From the NCBI GenBank assembly GCA_023402355.1, contig JAEXCG010000138.1, positions 1 to 32,446 of the forward strand: a stretch of 32,446 nt of DNA, written 5' to 3'. A program made the position numbers and the translations under genes. This stretch comes from Bacillota bacterium (GTDB lineage: Bacteria > Bacillota > Clostridia > Christensenellales > Aristaeellaceae). Numbering within the stretch: the stretch's first letter is position 1; each line of letters starts with the position of its first letter. The notes beneath the pieces are model-generated. The model worked only from the letters and a program-made list of their open reading frames with translations. It ran no database searches and had not been told where the DNA came from. Of the stretch, positions 8,309 through 16,391 are shown piece after piece.

Positions 8309-9232
8309 GTGAACGAGGACTGGAACGCCTATCGAATCTTCGCCGCCGTGGCGGAGACGGGCAATATCACCTACGCGGCCAGGGCGCTATACCTCTCCCA
8401 ACCGACGGTCAGCCGCTGCATGGCGCAGCTCGAGGACGCGCTGGGCTGTCGCCTGTTCGTCAGGACGAAAAAGGGCGTGTCCCTGACGCCGGAGGCGGAG
8501 CTGCTCTACGCGGGCGTCGAAAAGGCCCGTCGGCATATCGCGGACGCGGAGGAGGCCTTGCACCAGCGCCGCGCGCTCCGCGAGGGAACGCTGCGCATCG
8601 GCGCGAGCGAGACGACCCTGCAGCACTACCTGCTCGGCCCGCTCGAGCGCTTTCGCAAGGCGCATCCCGGCATACGACTGAAGATTTTGAACGAATCGAC
8701 CGCCTCCGCGCTGCAGGCCCTGCGCGACGGCCTGGTCGATCTGGCGGTCGTCGTCTCCCCCGTGGGCGAGGAGGACGGCCTCAGCGTGACGCCGCTGTGC
8801 GCCTTCCGGGACATCGCCGTAGCGGGCAGCGCCTTTGCCGCCCTGCGCGGGCGAACGCTGACGCTGGATGAAATGTGCGCTCATCCGCTGGTCTGCCTGA
8901 TTCCCGGCACGCATTCGCGCCAGTATCTGGATCAGTTTTTCGCGCGTCAGGGGCTGACGCTCGCGCCGGACATCGAGCTCTCCACCGCCGATCTGCTCGT
9001 GCCCGTCGTGCGCCGGGGGCTCGGCATCGGGTTTGTGCCGCAGGAGTTCGCGCGGGAGGCCATCGCGCGGGGCGATCTCTTCGAGCTTACGCTCCGGGAA
9101 TCTCCGCCGCCCCGCAGCATCTGCGCGATTTCCGCGGCGGGCCGTCCGCTCTCGTTTGCGGCGGAGACGTTCCTCTCCTCCCTGCTCCATGCATCCTCTC
9201 CAAATAATTTTGACGAAAATACTCGGAATTAA
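8309..9232 (+). CDS. LysR family transcriptional regulator
   Basis: The 307-residue protein is a standard LTTR. An N-terminal winged helix-turn-helix (NITYAARALYLSQPTVSRCM, then QLEDALGCRLFVR) is followed by a type-2 periplasmic-binding-like effector domain from about residue 90. In-frame GTG codons lie at 8297 and 8309. GTG 8309 is chosen because GGAGG (8299-8303) sits five bases before it and overlaps the other candidate. LTTRs usually control the divergently transcribed neighbour in response to a small molecule, here the MATE exporter. The effector is unknown. No terminator follows; the suf promoter begins three bases after the stop. Confidence 0.9.
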   Translation: MNEDWNAYRIFAAVAETGNITYAARALYLSQPTVSRCMAQLEDALGCRLFVRTKKGVSLTPEAELLYAGVEKARRHIADAEEALHQRRALREGTLRIGASETTLQHYLLGPLERFRKAHPGIRLKILNESTASALQALRDGLVDLAVVVSPVGEEDGLSVTPLCAFRDIAVAGSAFAALRGRTLTLDEMCAHPLVCLIPGTHSRQYLDQFFARQGLTLAPDIELSTADLLVPVVRRGLGIGFVPQEFAREAIARGDLFELTLRESPPPRSICAISAAGRPLSFAAETFLSSLLHASSPNNFDENTRN

Positions 9233-9234
9233 CG

Positions 9235-9263
9235 TTGCCTCCATGGGAGCCGTGTGCTATACT
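9235..9263 (+). promoter_or_regulatory. Promoter of sufC-sufB-ZIP
   Basis: TTGCCT (9235-9240) and TATACT (9258-9263) are 17 bp apart, with TGC before the -10 (extended -10). The predicted start near 9270 gives a leader of about 100 bases. Confidence 0.7.
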
Positions 9264-9278
9264 GTCCCTGCGCCCTGC

Positions 9279-9341
9279 ATCGGCGGCCGTCGATTCGGAC
9301 AAGCTGTTGTTTGTCAACCCCAAATCGCACGGCCCGCCGAT
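9279..9341 (+). promoter_or_regulatory. Long hairpin in the sufC 5' leader
   Basis: The leader RNA can fold into an extended stem. Paired segments are 9279-9286 with 9334-9341 (8 bp), 9287-9290 with 9329-9332 (4 bp), 9291-9295 with 9323-9327 (5 bp) and 9298-9302 with 9311-9315 (5 bp). This makes 22 pairs with two single-base bulges and one internal loop. No T run follows, so it is not a terminator. The sufC Shine-Dalgarno site lies about 20 bases downstream. It does not match a leader class I recognise. Confidence 0.6.
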
Positions 9342-9370
9342 TGATATACCATCAGAAAGAAGGAACAGAT

Positions 9371-10102
9371 ATGCTTCAACTGGAGCGGATTTCCTGGGAT
9401 CTGCCGGACGGCGGCGGAATCCTCAAAGACATCGATCTGACCATCCCGGACGGCAAGCTGGTCGTCGTGACGGGGCCGAACGGCGGCGGAAAGACGACGC
9501 TCGCCAAGATCATCGCCGGGCTCGAGATGCCCTCCACGGGCAAAATCCGCATGGACGGCGAGGACATCACCCCCCTCGACGTCACGGAACGCGCGCGCCG
9601 CGGCATTGCCTATGCCTTTCAGCAGCCCGTGCGCTTCAAGGGAATCACCGTGCGCATGCTCATCGAGCTCGCGGCCGGCGGCAGGCTGACGGAATCGGGC
9701 CTGTGCGACGTCCTCGCGAAGGTCGGCCTGTGCGCGCGTGAATACATCGACCGGGAAATCAACGCCAGCCTGTCGGGCGGCGAGATCAAGCGCATCGAGA
9801 TCGCAAGCGTCCTCGCGCGCGGCGCGAAGGTTTCGATCTTCGACGAGCCGGAGGCGGGCATCGATCTTTGGAGCTTTTCCAGCCTCATCAGCGTGTTCAA
9901 GGAAATGCGCGGCAAGCTCTCCGGTTCGCTGCTCATCATCTCGCATCAGGAGCGTATACTGAATATCGCGGACGAAATCGTGGTCATCGCCAATGGAAGC
10001 GTGCGCACGTCCGGTCCTAAAGAAGAGGTACTGCCCAAGCTCTTGCAGGGCGAGGCTTTCGCGGGCTGCCCGCGTCAGGTGGAGGTCATGCAACATGAAT
10101 AA
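9371..10102 (+). CDS. sufC: SufC-type ABC ATPase for Fe-S cluster assembly
   Basis: The 243-residue cytoplasmic ATPase starts at ATG 9371 behind AAGGA. It carries Walker A GPNGGGKTT (35-43), an LSGGEIKRIEIA signature and Walker B with SIFDEPEAGID, all typical of SufC rather than of a transporter ATPase. SufC drives conformational change of its SufB/SufD partner during cluster assembly on the scaffold. The open frame extends upstream to 9254, but that stretch covers the leader hairpin and has no ribosome site. The stop overlaps the sufB start by eight bases (ATGAATAA), so the two are translationally coupled. No sufS, sufU or second sufB/D gene lies in the window. Confidence 0.9.
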   Translation: MLQLERISWDLPDGGGILKDIDLTIPDGKLVVVTGPNGGGKTTLAKIIAGLEMPSTGKIRMDGEDITPLDVTERARRGIAYAFQQPVRFKGITVRMLIELAAGGRLTESGLCDVLAKVGLCAREYIDREINASLSGGEIKRIEIASVLARGAKVSIFDEPEAGIDLWSFSSLISVFKEMRGKLSGSLLIISHQERILNIADEIVVIANGSVRTSGPKEEVLPKLLQGEAFAGCPRQVEVMQHE

Positions 10103-11012
10103 AATTACCGAAATGCTGCTCAGCGTCGTGTCCGACTGGAAGGGCGCCTTCAACGGCGCGTTCAACATCCGCGAGGACGGCCAGTGCGCCGGGCGCCAAT
10201 CGAGCGCGAACATCAAGATCGATTCCAAAAAGGACGCCCCCGGGCTCATCATCCACGTGCTGCCCGGCACGAAGGGAGAAACCGTCTTCATCCCCGCATG
10301 CGTGACGCACGGCGACGTAGACGATCTCGTGTACAACGACTTTTATATCGGCGAAGGCGCGGACGTCGTCATCGTCGCGGGCTGCGGCGTTCACACCGAC
10401 GACGAGGAAGAGGCGCGCCACAACGGCATTCACCGCTTCTTTCTGGAGCGCGGCGCGCACGTCCTGTACAAGGAAAAGCACATCGGCACGGGGACGGGCA
10501 CCGGCGCCAAGCGCATCGACCCCGTGACGGACGCGACACTCGCAGAGGACGCCAGCCTGGAGATGGACACGATTCAGTTCAGCGGCGTAGATTCCACCGT
10601 GCGCACCACGCGCGCAAAGCTCGCCGCCCGCGCCCGCCTCGTCATCCGGGAGCGCCTGCTCACGGATCGCGACGAACAGGCGAAGACCGAGTTCGAGGTC
10701 ACCCTCGACGGCGAGGATTCGGGCGTGGACCTCATCTCGCGCTCCGTCGCCAAGGGGCGCTCGCACCAGGAATACCATTCCGTCATCCATGGCAACAACC
10801 GCTGCTCGGGGCATTCCGAGTGCGACGCCATCCTGGTGGGCGACGGCACGGTCAACGCCGCGCCCGAGCTGTGGGCGGCCCATACGGACGCCGCGCTCAT
10901 TCACGAGGCTGCGATCGGCAAGATCGCGGGCGAACAGATTCTAAAGCTGCGCACCCTAGGGCTGACCGAACAGGAAGCCGAAGAAAAGATCATCGCCGGT
11001 TTCCTGAAATAA
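10095..11012 (+). CDS. sufB: SufB/SufD family Fe-S assembly scaffold (single, short form)
   Basis: A 305-residue SufB/SufD protein, shorter than classical SufB (about 470-500) or SufD (about 420). It keeps the beta-helix core and the C-terminal helical part (AAIGKIAGEQILKLRTLGLT, then EQEAEEKIIAGFLK) that binds SufC. In the conserved C-terminal region, Cys243 sits in ECDAILVGDG and His270 in LIHEAAIGKI. These appear to correspond to the SufB cysteine and SufD histidine at the SufB-SufD interface, so one polypeptide carries both and could act as a homodimer. This fits the minimal SufC-SufB (SMS-type) systems described as ancestral. The start is ATG 10095 after GGAGG. The ZIP gene follows after 21 bases. 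Confidence 0.87.
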   Translation: MNKITEMLLSVVSDWKGAFNGAFNIREDGQCAGRQSSANIKIDSKKDAPGLIIHVLPGTKGETVFIPACVTHGDVDDLVYNDFYIGEGADVVIVAGCGVHTDDEEEARHNGIHRFFLERGAHVLYKEKHIGTGTGTGAKRIDPVTDATLAEDASLEMDTIQFSGVDSTVRTTRAKLAARARLVIRERLLTDRDEQAKTEFEVTLDGEDSGVDLISRSVAKGRSHQEYHSVIHGNNRCSGHSECDAILVGDGTVNAAPELWAAHTDAALIHEAAIGKIAGEQILKLRTLGLTEQEAEEKIIAGFLK

Positions 11013-11033
11013 GCGCACAAAGGAGGTCCTCTC

Positions 11034-11834
11034 ATGGCGAATTCCCTCTTATGGGCCGCGGGCGGCACCGGCTTCACCTTCCTGATGACGACGCTCGGCG
11101 CCTCCCTCGTCTTCTTCTTCCGTAACAAGATCGACGCCGGCATTCAGCGCATCTTTCTGGGGCTGGCCGCGGGCGTCATGATCGCGGCCTCCGTCTGGTC
11201 GCTGCTCATCCCCGCCATCGAGGAAGCGGAGGCCGCAGGCGGCATCGGCTGGATTCCCGCGGCGGGCGGGTTTCTGCTGGGCATCGCCTTTCTGATGCTC
11301 ATGGACAGCCTGCTCCCCCACCTGCACCCGGGCGCGGACAAGCCGGAGGGCGTCTCCTCCTCCTGGAAGCGCACGACGCTGCTCGTCTTCGCGGTGACGC
11401 TGCACAACATTCCCGAGGGCATGGCCGTCGGCCTTTCCTTCGCCCTCGCGGCCCAGCACGGGGGCAGCATCGCGCTGGGCGCTGGGGCAGGCGCGGTCGC
11501 GCTCGCCCTGGGCATCGGCATCCAGAACTTCCCGGAGGGCGCGGCGATCTCCCTGCCGCTGCGTCAGGAGGGCTTTTCCGCCACCAAGGCGTTCATCTTG
11601 GGCAGCCTCTCCGGCATCGTGGAGCCGATCTTTGGCATCCTCACCGTGCTCGCCGCGGGCGGCATCCAGCCGCTGATGCCCTGGCTGCTCTCCTTTGCCG
11701 CGGGCGCGATGATGTACGTCGTCGTGGAAGAGCTCATCCCCGAGGCGCATCTGGGCGAACATTCCAACGCCGGAACGCTCGGCGTAATGGCGGGCTTCAT
11801 CATCATGATGATTCTGGACGTAGCGCTGGGTTGA
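11034..11834 (+). CDS. ZIP family metal transporter
   Basis: A 266-residue integral membrane protein with about eight helices, starting at ATG 11034 behind a near-perfect AAAGGAGG. ZIP metal-site motifs are present: TLHNIPEGMAVG (TM4) and QNFPEGAAISLP (TM5), and a short His-containing loop (LLPHLHPG) lies between TM3 and TM4. It most resembles the GufA/ZupT branch, which imports Zn2+, Fe2+ or Mn2+. It lies 21 bases after sufB with no terminator between them, so it is probably co-transcribed. Supply of iron for cluster assembly is an attractive but unproven role; zinc is equally possible. Confidence 0.9.
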   Translation: MANSLLWAAGGTGFTFLMTTLGASLVFFFRNKIDAGIQRIFLGLAAGVMIAASVWSLLIPAIEEAEAAGGIGWIPAAGGFLLGIAFLMLMDSLLPHLHPGADKPEGVSSSWKRTTLLVFAVTLHNIPEGMAVGLSFALAAQHGGSIALGAGAGAVALALGIGIQNFPEGAAISLPLRQEGFSATKAFILGSLSGIVEPIFGILTVLAAGGIQPLMPWLLSFAAGAMMYVVVEELIPEAHLGEHSNAGTLGVMAGFIIMMILDVALG

Positions 11835-11847
11835 CGCAAAAATCCCC

Positions 11848-11891
11848 AAAAAATGGCCGATGCAGGTTTCGTTCTGCATCGGCTATTTTTT
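11848..11891. terminator. Bidirectional terminator between the ZIP and permease genes
   Basis: A 10-bp perfect stem (11856-11865 with 11874-11883), loop of eight, has an A run on the left and a T run on the right. It can serve the ZIP operon on the plus strand and the convergent importer operon on the minus strand. Confidence 0.9.
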
Positions 11892-13829
11892 CTAATCCCC
11901 TGCGGGCAAGGCAGAAACCTCCGCTTTCGGTTTGGTTTTCGGCTTTGCCCTTGTAAAATGTCCTTTTAATGAATCCCAGCGTTTTCTTCGCTTCTCGCGT
12001 ATTTCGAGGCGCTCGCCCAGGTCGCGCGCGCCCACGCCGTACACGAGATACAGGATGAGGCCGGAGACCAGCATGATGAACACCGTCGACGCGCAGCGGC
12101 GTCCCGAGGCGTTCACGTTGTAGCCGTACAGCCCCTCGTCCGCGCACATGCTCTGAATGACCATCGCGTAGGTCGTGCCGTAAGAGCTGGCAAACGTCGC
12201 GGACATGTCGTACTCCGTGAACAGGTAGTTGAAGTTGAGCGCGAACACTGCCAGCACGCTGGGCAGGATGATCGGCAGCTTGACCTTGAGGAAGGTCGTC
12301 AGCCCGCTCGCGCCCAGGTTACGGGCCGCATCCTCCAGCTCTTCGTCTATCGCGTAGAACGACGCCTTGATCATGCGCAGCGAGAATGGCAGCCGCACCA
12401 CCGTATAGGCGATGATGATCAGCAGCCGCACGTTGTTCATGTAGTACAGGTTGTTGTTGAACACGTACCAGACGGAATCGTCGTTGAAGAACGTGCGGTA
12501 AGAATAGCAGATCAGAATCGTCGGCAGCAGCCACGGGAACAGCATGCTGTACTCCAGCAGGACGCCCGACTTCTTGTGCTTGAAGATGTAGTTGCAGGCG
12601 ACCACCACGATCAGGCAGGCCAGCGCCGCCGCGATGACGCTCATCACGAAGCTCGTGCTGATGCCGCTCATCGTCGAGCTGTTGGAAAAGAGGCCCGAGA
12701 TCGCGCCCTCGCGCGTTCGGTAGGTGCCCCGGTTCGTCAGATACGAATAATCCTGCGATCCAAAGAAGTTGATCGTCGTCCAGTTGGCGAGGTCTAGCTT
12801 CTTCATGCGGATGGCGCTGTACGTCTGAAACGAGAAGACGACGATCATCACCACGGGCGTCATGTAGATGATGAAGAGCACGTAGGCGTAGATGTGCGCC
12901 AGCACGTTCGATACGGGGTTCGTGATCTTCTGCTTGACCAGCTTCGCCTTCGTCTTGGAGACGGAGAGGTAATGCCCCTTTCGCTCGTAGAAGGAGAGGA
13001 CGGTCAGAAGGACGATCGTGAACATCGCCAGGATGATCGACAGCAGCGCCGCGCGCGCCTGCGGGAAGGCCTCGTCCGCGATGGACGAGCCCGCCAGGCG
13101 GACAATTTCCGGGTTGATGGAATCGTATCCCAGCAGCGTCGGCGCGGACATGGCGCAAAGGCCCGTGATGAACGTCATGACCGTCAGCGAGAACATCGTG
13201 GGGATCAGCGTCGGGAAGACGACCTTCCACAGCACCTTGAAGGGCTTGGCGCCCAGGTTGCGCGCCGCTTCCACCGTGTTGTAGTCGATGCCGCGGATGG
13301 CGTTTCGCAAAAACAGCGCGTGATTGCTCGTGCAGGCGAACGTCATCGTAAAGAGCACCGCGTTAAAGCCGGAGAACCAGTTGGGGTTGAGGCCCGGGAA
13401 GGCGTTGACGAGCATCGTGGTGATGATGCCGTCCCGGTCGTAGAGGAACAGATAGCCCGTCACCAGCGCGACGCCGCTGTAGATCAGCGTCGTCATGTAG
13501 CCCAGGCGCAGAATCTTCGCGCCCTTGATGTCGAAGTACACCGTCAGCAGCACGATCGAAACGCCGACGACGTTGACCGTGACCACCAGACACAGCGCCA
13601 GCTTGAGCGAATTGAGCACGTACTTGCCCATGTTGCCGGCGAAGAAGAAGCGGATGACCGCAAAGGGATCGGCCTCGCCCGCCGCGTTCTTCGCGTTGAA
13701 CACCTGTGTCAGCGTGTTGAGACAGGGAATGAGCATAAAGCCGAAGAAAAGATAGACAAAGAACGCGATGCCCAGAACCTTGACGAGGATATCCGTGCGA
13801 AAGCGCTTTTTCTGTATCGTCTGCTGCAT
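11892..13829 (-). CDS. Fused ABC transporter permease (FbpB/ThiP type)
   Basis: A 645-residue membrane protein holding two permease domains in one chain. Each has the EAA loop that docks the ATPase: EAARNLGAKPFKVLWKVVFP (first half) and EDAARNLGASGLTTFLKVKL (second half). Such double permeases are typical of the Fe3+, thiamine, 2-aminoethylphosphonate and hexose-phosphate (AfuB) importers. The start is ATG 13829 behind GGGAGGG, 15 bases after the ATPase stop. The C-terminus is a Lys/Arg-rich cytoplasmic tail. It is the last gene of the importer operon and ends at the shared terminator. Confidence 0.9.
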   Translation of the reverse strand: MQQTIQKKRFRTDILVKVLGIAFFVYLFFGFMLIPCLNTLTQVFNAKNAAGEADPFAVIRFFFAGNMGKYVLNSLKLALCLVVTVNVVGVSIVLLTVYFDIKGAKILRLGYMTTLIYSGVALVTGYLFLYDRDGIITTMLVNAFPGLNPNWFSGFNAVLFTMTFACTSNHALFLRNAIRGIDYNTVEAARNLGAKPFKVLWKVVFPTLIPTMFSLTVMTFITGLCAMSAPTLLGYDSINPEIVRLAGSSIADEAFPQARAALLSIILAMFTIVLLTVLSFYERKGHYLSVSKTKAKLVKQKITNPVSNVLAHIYAYVLFIIYMTPVVMIVVFSFQTYSAIRMKKLDLANWTTINFFGSQDYSYLTNRGTYRTREGAISGLFSNSSTMSGISTSFVMSVIAAALACLIVVVACNYIFKHKKSGVLLEYSMLFPWLLPTILICYSYRTFFNDDSVWYVFNNNLYYMNNVRLLIIIAYTVVRLPFSLRMIKASFYAIDEELEDAARNLGASGLTTFLKVKLPIILPSVLAVFALNFNYLFTEYDMSATFASSYGTTYAMVIQSMCADEGLYGYNVNASGRRCASTVFIMLVSGLILYLVYGVGARDLGERLEIREKRRKRWDSLKGHFTRAKPKTKPKAEVSALPAGD

Positions 13830-13844
13830 ACGTCGCCCTCCCCT

Positions 13845-14867
13845 CTACGCCTCGGCGGGCGTATAGGCCATGACGTCCGCCGGGTTGATGTTGATGTGGA
13901 CGGTCTGACCGGGCTCGTAGATGTTGACGCCGTCGTTCTTCTCGATGACCTTGATCGTCTGCCCGCAGGCGTGGATGTAGTACTTGATGTAAAGGCCGTA
14001 ATACTCGCGGTTCTCGATCTGGCCCTCCACGACCATCACGCCGTCCTGCGGCGGGGTGTTCACGTGCAGGCGCTCCAGGCGCACGTAGTTGTTGTCCTTG
14101 ATGGAAAGCTTCGCGCCCCTGGCGATCATGCGCCCGACGATCTCCTCCCCCAGCCGGTTGATGTCGCCGATAAAGTTGCAGACGAACTCCGTCGCGGAGT
14201 GGTTATACACCTCGTTGGGCGTTCCGATCTGCTCGATGAACCCCTTATTGAAGACTGCGATGCGGTCGGACAGGGTGAGCGCTTCCTCCTGATCGTGCGT
14301 CACGTAGATGGTCGTGATGCCGAATTCCTTCTGCATCGCCTTGAGCTCGTTGCGAAGCTGCACGCGCAGCTTGGCGTCCAGATTGGAAAGCGGTTCGTCC
14401 ATGCAGATGATCGCGGGCTCCGTCACCAAAGCGCGCGCGATGGCCACGCGCTGCTGCTGCCCGCCCGAGAGCTGCGATACCGCCTTCTTGAGCTGTTCGT
14501 CCGACAGATCGACCTTCTTGGCGATCCCCCGAACCTTTTCGTCGATCTGGCCTTTTTTCAGCTTCTTGAGCTTGAGGCCGAACGCAATGTTGTCGTACAC
14601 CGTCATCGTCGGGAACAGCGCGTAGCTCTGAAAGACGATGCCGATGTTTCTCTCCTCGATCGGCACGTGGGTGATGTCCCTGTCCTTTACGCAGACCGTG
14701 CCGTGCGCCGGCTCGATGAAGCCCGTGATCGTGCGCAGCGTCGTCGTCTTGCCGCAGCCCGACGGCCCCAGGAAGGTGAAAAACTCGCCCTCCTTCACGT
14801 TTACGTTGATATCGTGAAGCGCGGTGAAGTCCCCAAACTTCACTTCGATGCCGTTCAACTGAATCAT
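13845..14867 (-). CDS. ABC transporter ATP-binding protein (PotA/FbpC type)
   Basis: A 340-residue importer ATPase with Walker A GPSGCGKT (34-41), Q-loop (IVFQSYALFP), signature LSGGQQQRVAIARAL, Walker B (IICMDEPLSNLD) and H-loop (YVTHD). A C-terminal TOBE-like regulatory domain follows from about residue 240. ATG 14867 is chosen as start because AGGTG lies just upstream. An in-frame GTG at 14876, three codons earlier, overlaps that ribosome site and is less likely. It powers the fused permease downstream and is separated from the binding-protein gene by a hairpin that may set expression ratios. Confidence 0.9.
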   Translation of the reverse strand: MIQLNGIEVKFGDFTALHDINVNVKEGEFFTFLGPSGCGKTTTLRTITGFIEPAHGTVCVKDRDITHVPIEERNIGIVFQSYALFPTMTVYDNIAFGLKLKKLKKGQIDEKVRGIAKKVDLSDEQLKKAVSQLSGGQQQRVAIARALVTEPAIICMDEPLSNLDAKLRVQLRNELKAMQKEFGITTIYVTHDQEEALTLSDRIAVFNKGFIEQIGTPNEVYNHSATEFVCNFIGDINRLGEEIVGRMIARGAKLSIKDNNYVRLERLHVNTPPQDGVMVVEGQIENREYYGLYIKYYIHACGQTIKVIEKNDGVNIYEPGQTVHININPADVMAYTPAEA

Positions 14868-14930
14868 TTTGAACACCTGCTCTCTGATTTCAAATCACTC
14901 GCTCCATGCGGGGCGAAACATGGAGGAACA

Positions 14931-14965
14931 TCGTACGGCGAGCCGTAAAACGACTCGCCGTACGA
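14931..14965 (-). promoter_or_regulatory. Intercistronic hairpin between binding-protein and ATPase genes
   Basis: A perfect 12-bp stem (14931-14942 with 14954-14965) with an 11-base loop lies about 35 bases past the binding-protein stop. It has no T run on the minus strand, so full termination is unlikely. Such hairpins often protect the upstream mRNA and give more binding protein than ATPase. Confidence 0.65.
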
Positions 14966-14999
14966 AACCGTTCACTATGCTTTTGTATGATCCTGTCGC

Positions 15000-16202
15000 T
15001 TAGGCGGCGGGCTGGGTCAGCACGGCCCAATCGAGGTTTTCCCAATCGGGTTCCGCGGCAGCGCCGTTCGCATCCGCCCAATAGAAGCCGAGGTTCGTCA
15101 TGATGTTGGTCCACTCGCTGGAGTGAGCCGCCACGTACTCGGCGTAGTTCATATCGGTGCCTTCCACCTTCTCCAAGGCGAAGTTCTTCAGGGTGTAGAT
15201 CGCCGGGATGCCGTCCGGGTAGAGCATCTTGGCCGCGGCCTCGTTGCAGGGATAGGAGTCGAACTCTTCGCCCCAAGCGGCCTGCACTTCGGCGGAGCCG
15301 AACCACTCGGCAAACGCCTTGACGGTCTCGGTCTCTTCAGCGGTGCGTCCTTCGCGGTCGAGCACGCCCAGGTACTCGGCGATGTAGTAGGTGCCGTCCT
15401 CGATGTCGACGAGGTCCCAGTTCTCCGGGGTCATCGTGCCCTTGAGGGGGTTCTCGGAGCTGTCCGCCGCCGCGTCGATCTTGCCGTAGAGCGAGGAGGA
15501 GTAGAACGTGGAAACCTGCACGTCGCCGCGGTTCAGCGCGTCAAAGCCGTAGGAGTCGCCCGTGAACATGCCGTTCGCGCAGTAGTTCCACAGGGTCTTC
15601 CAGCCGTCGATGGAGATACCGCCCGCCTTGGAGGTCGGATCGACGAACGCATACAGCATCGCGGAGTTGATGTTGGCGTTCGTGGTGCCGCCGACCTTGC
15701 CCTGGCGATACCACTTGTAGCCGCAATCCACGATGTCGGCCCAGTGCTTGAAGGAGAGCTTCTCGCCCTTGGTGCCCAGGTCGTCCGTGCGGTAGAGCAT
15801 CAGGACGTTCTGGATGACCAGGCCGTAAGCCTTGCCGGGGTAGACGTACGCGCCCACCTGATCCGCCCAGGAGGGGGTCCAGTCGATCACGGACAGGTTT
15901 TCATACGTGCCGTTGACGACCTGGCTCCAGCGCGTTTCGTTGAGGCCGAAGAGGATGTCGCCGTCCTTCTTCTCGTTCGCGGCCTGAATGGCGGCCGTGT
16001 CGCCCGAGAGAACGGTGTTGTCGTCGATGGAGATGTTAAAGCCCGCCTGCTTCGCCTCGTTGATCAACCAGGTCGTGCGCTCGGTGGAGTTGGAGTTGGA
16101 GTAGATGCGGATGGTGTAGCCCGAATCCGCGCTGGCGGAACCGACACATACGAGCGAGAAGACCATCGTCAGGGCCAGAAGGGATGCGATCCATTTCTTC
16201 AA
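15000..16202 (-). CDS. ABC transporter substrate-binding protein (FbpA/AfuA type)
   Basis: A 400-residue exported protein starting at TTG 16202, eight bases after AGGAGG. The signal peptide ends in ASA|D (cleavage after residue 25). Cys19 is not in a lipobox, since its preceding residues are SLV. The mature part opens with YTIRIYSNSNSTERTTWLIN, the N-terminal pattern of the Fe3+/AfuA-like binding-protein class, and continues with DILFGLNETRWSQV and TPSWADQVGAYVYP. The family includes ferric, aminoethylphosphonate and hexose-phosphate binders. The gene opens the importer operon, with its own promoter just after the AraC-type regulator gene. The substrate is unknown. Confidence 0.88.
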   Translation of the reverse strand: MKKWIASLLALTMVFSLVCVGSASADSGYTIRIYSNSNSTERTTWLINEAKQAGFNISIDDNTVLSGDTAAIQAANEKKDGDILFGLNETRWSQVVNGTYENLSVIDWTPSWADQVGAYVYPGKAYGLVIQNVLMLYRTDDLGTKGEKLSFKHWADIVDCGYKWYRQGKVGGTTNANINSAMLYAFVDPTSKAGGISIDGWKTLWNYCANGMFTGDSYGFDALNRGDVQVSTFYSSSLYGKIDAAADSSENPLKGTMTPENWDLVDIEDGTYYIAEYLGVLDREGRTAEETETVKAFAEWFGSAEVQAAWGEEFDSYPCNEAAAKMLYPDGIPAIYTLKNFALEKVEGTDMNYAEYVAAHSSEWTNIMTNLGFYWADANGAAAEPDWENLDWAVLTQPAA

Positions 16203-16276
16203 GAAAAAACGCCTCCTAAAATGATTGTTAGGATGCCGGCATCAAGACGATCCGAATACCGACAAGACTTGTGGTT

Positions 16277-16305
16277 ATTATAGCGCAAATCCTATCGACT
16301 GGCAA
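16277..16305 (-). promoter_or_regulatory. Promoter of the importer operon
   Basis: On the minus strand, TTGCCA (16305-16300) and a perfect TATAAT (16282-16277) are exactly 17 bp apart. An 11-bp palindrome, ACAAGACTTGT (16262-16272), covers the predicted start point and may be a further regulatory site. Confidence 0.82.
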
Positions 16306-16359
16306 GGTGAACTCGTGAAAAAATATCAAATATTTAACAGCCGTGCGTGGCACCTTGCC
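16301..16359. promoter_or_regulatory. Inverted-repeat operator candidate at the importer promoter
   Basis: GGCAAGGTG (16301-16309) recurs as its exact complement CACCTTGCC (16351-16359), centres 50 bp apart. The left arm covers the -35. An AT-rich palindrome, AAATAT-CAA-ATATTT (16321-16335), lies almost exactly in the middle. The repeat sits between the AraC-type gene and its probable target. Confidence 0.5.
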
Positions 16360-16391
16360 CATTCATCCTGACAAAACAAGGGATATGCGCT

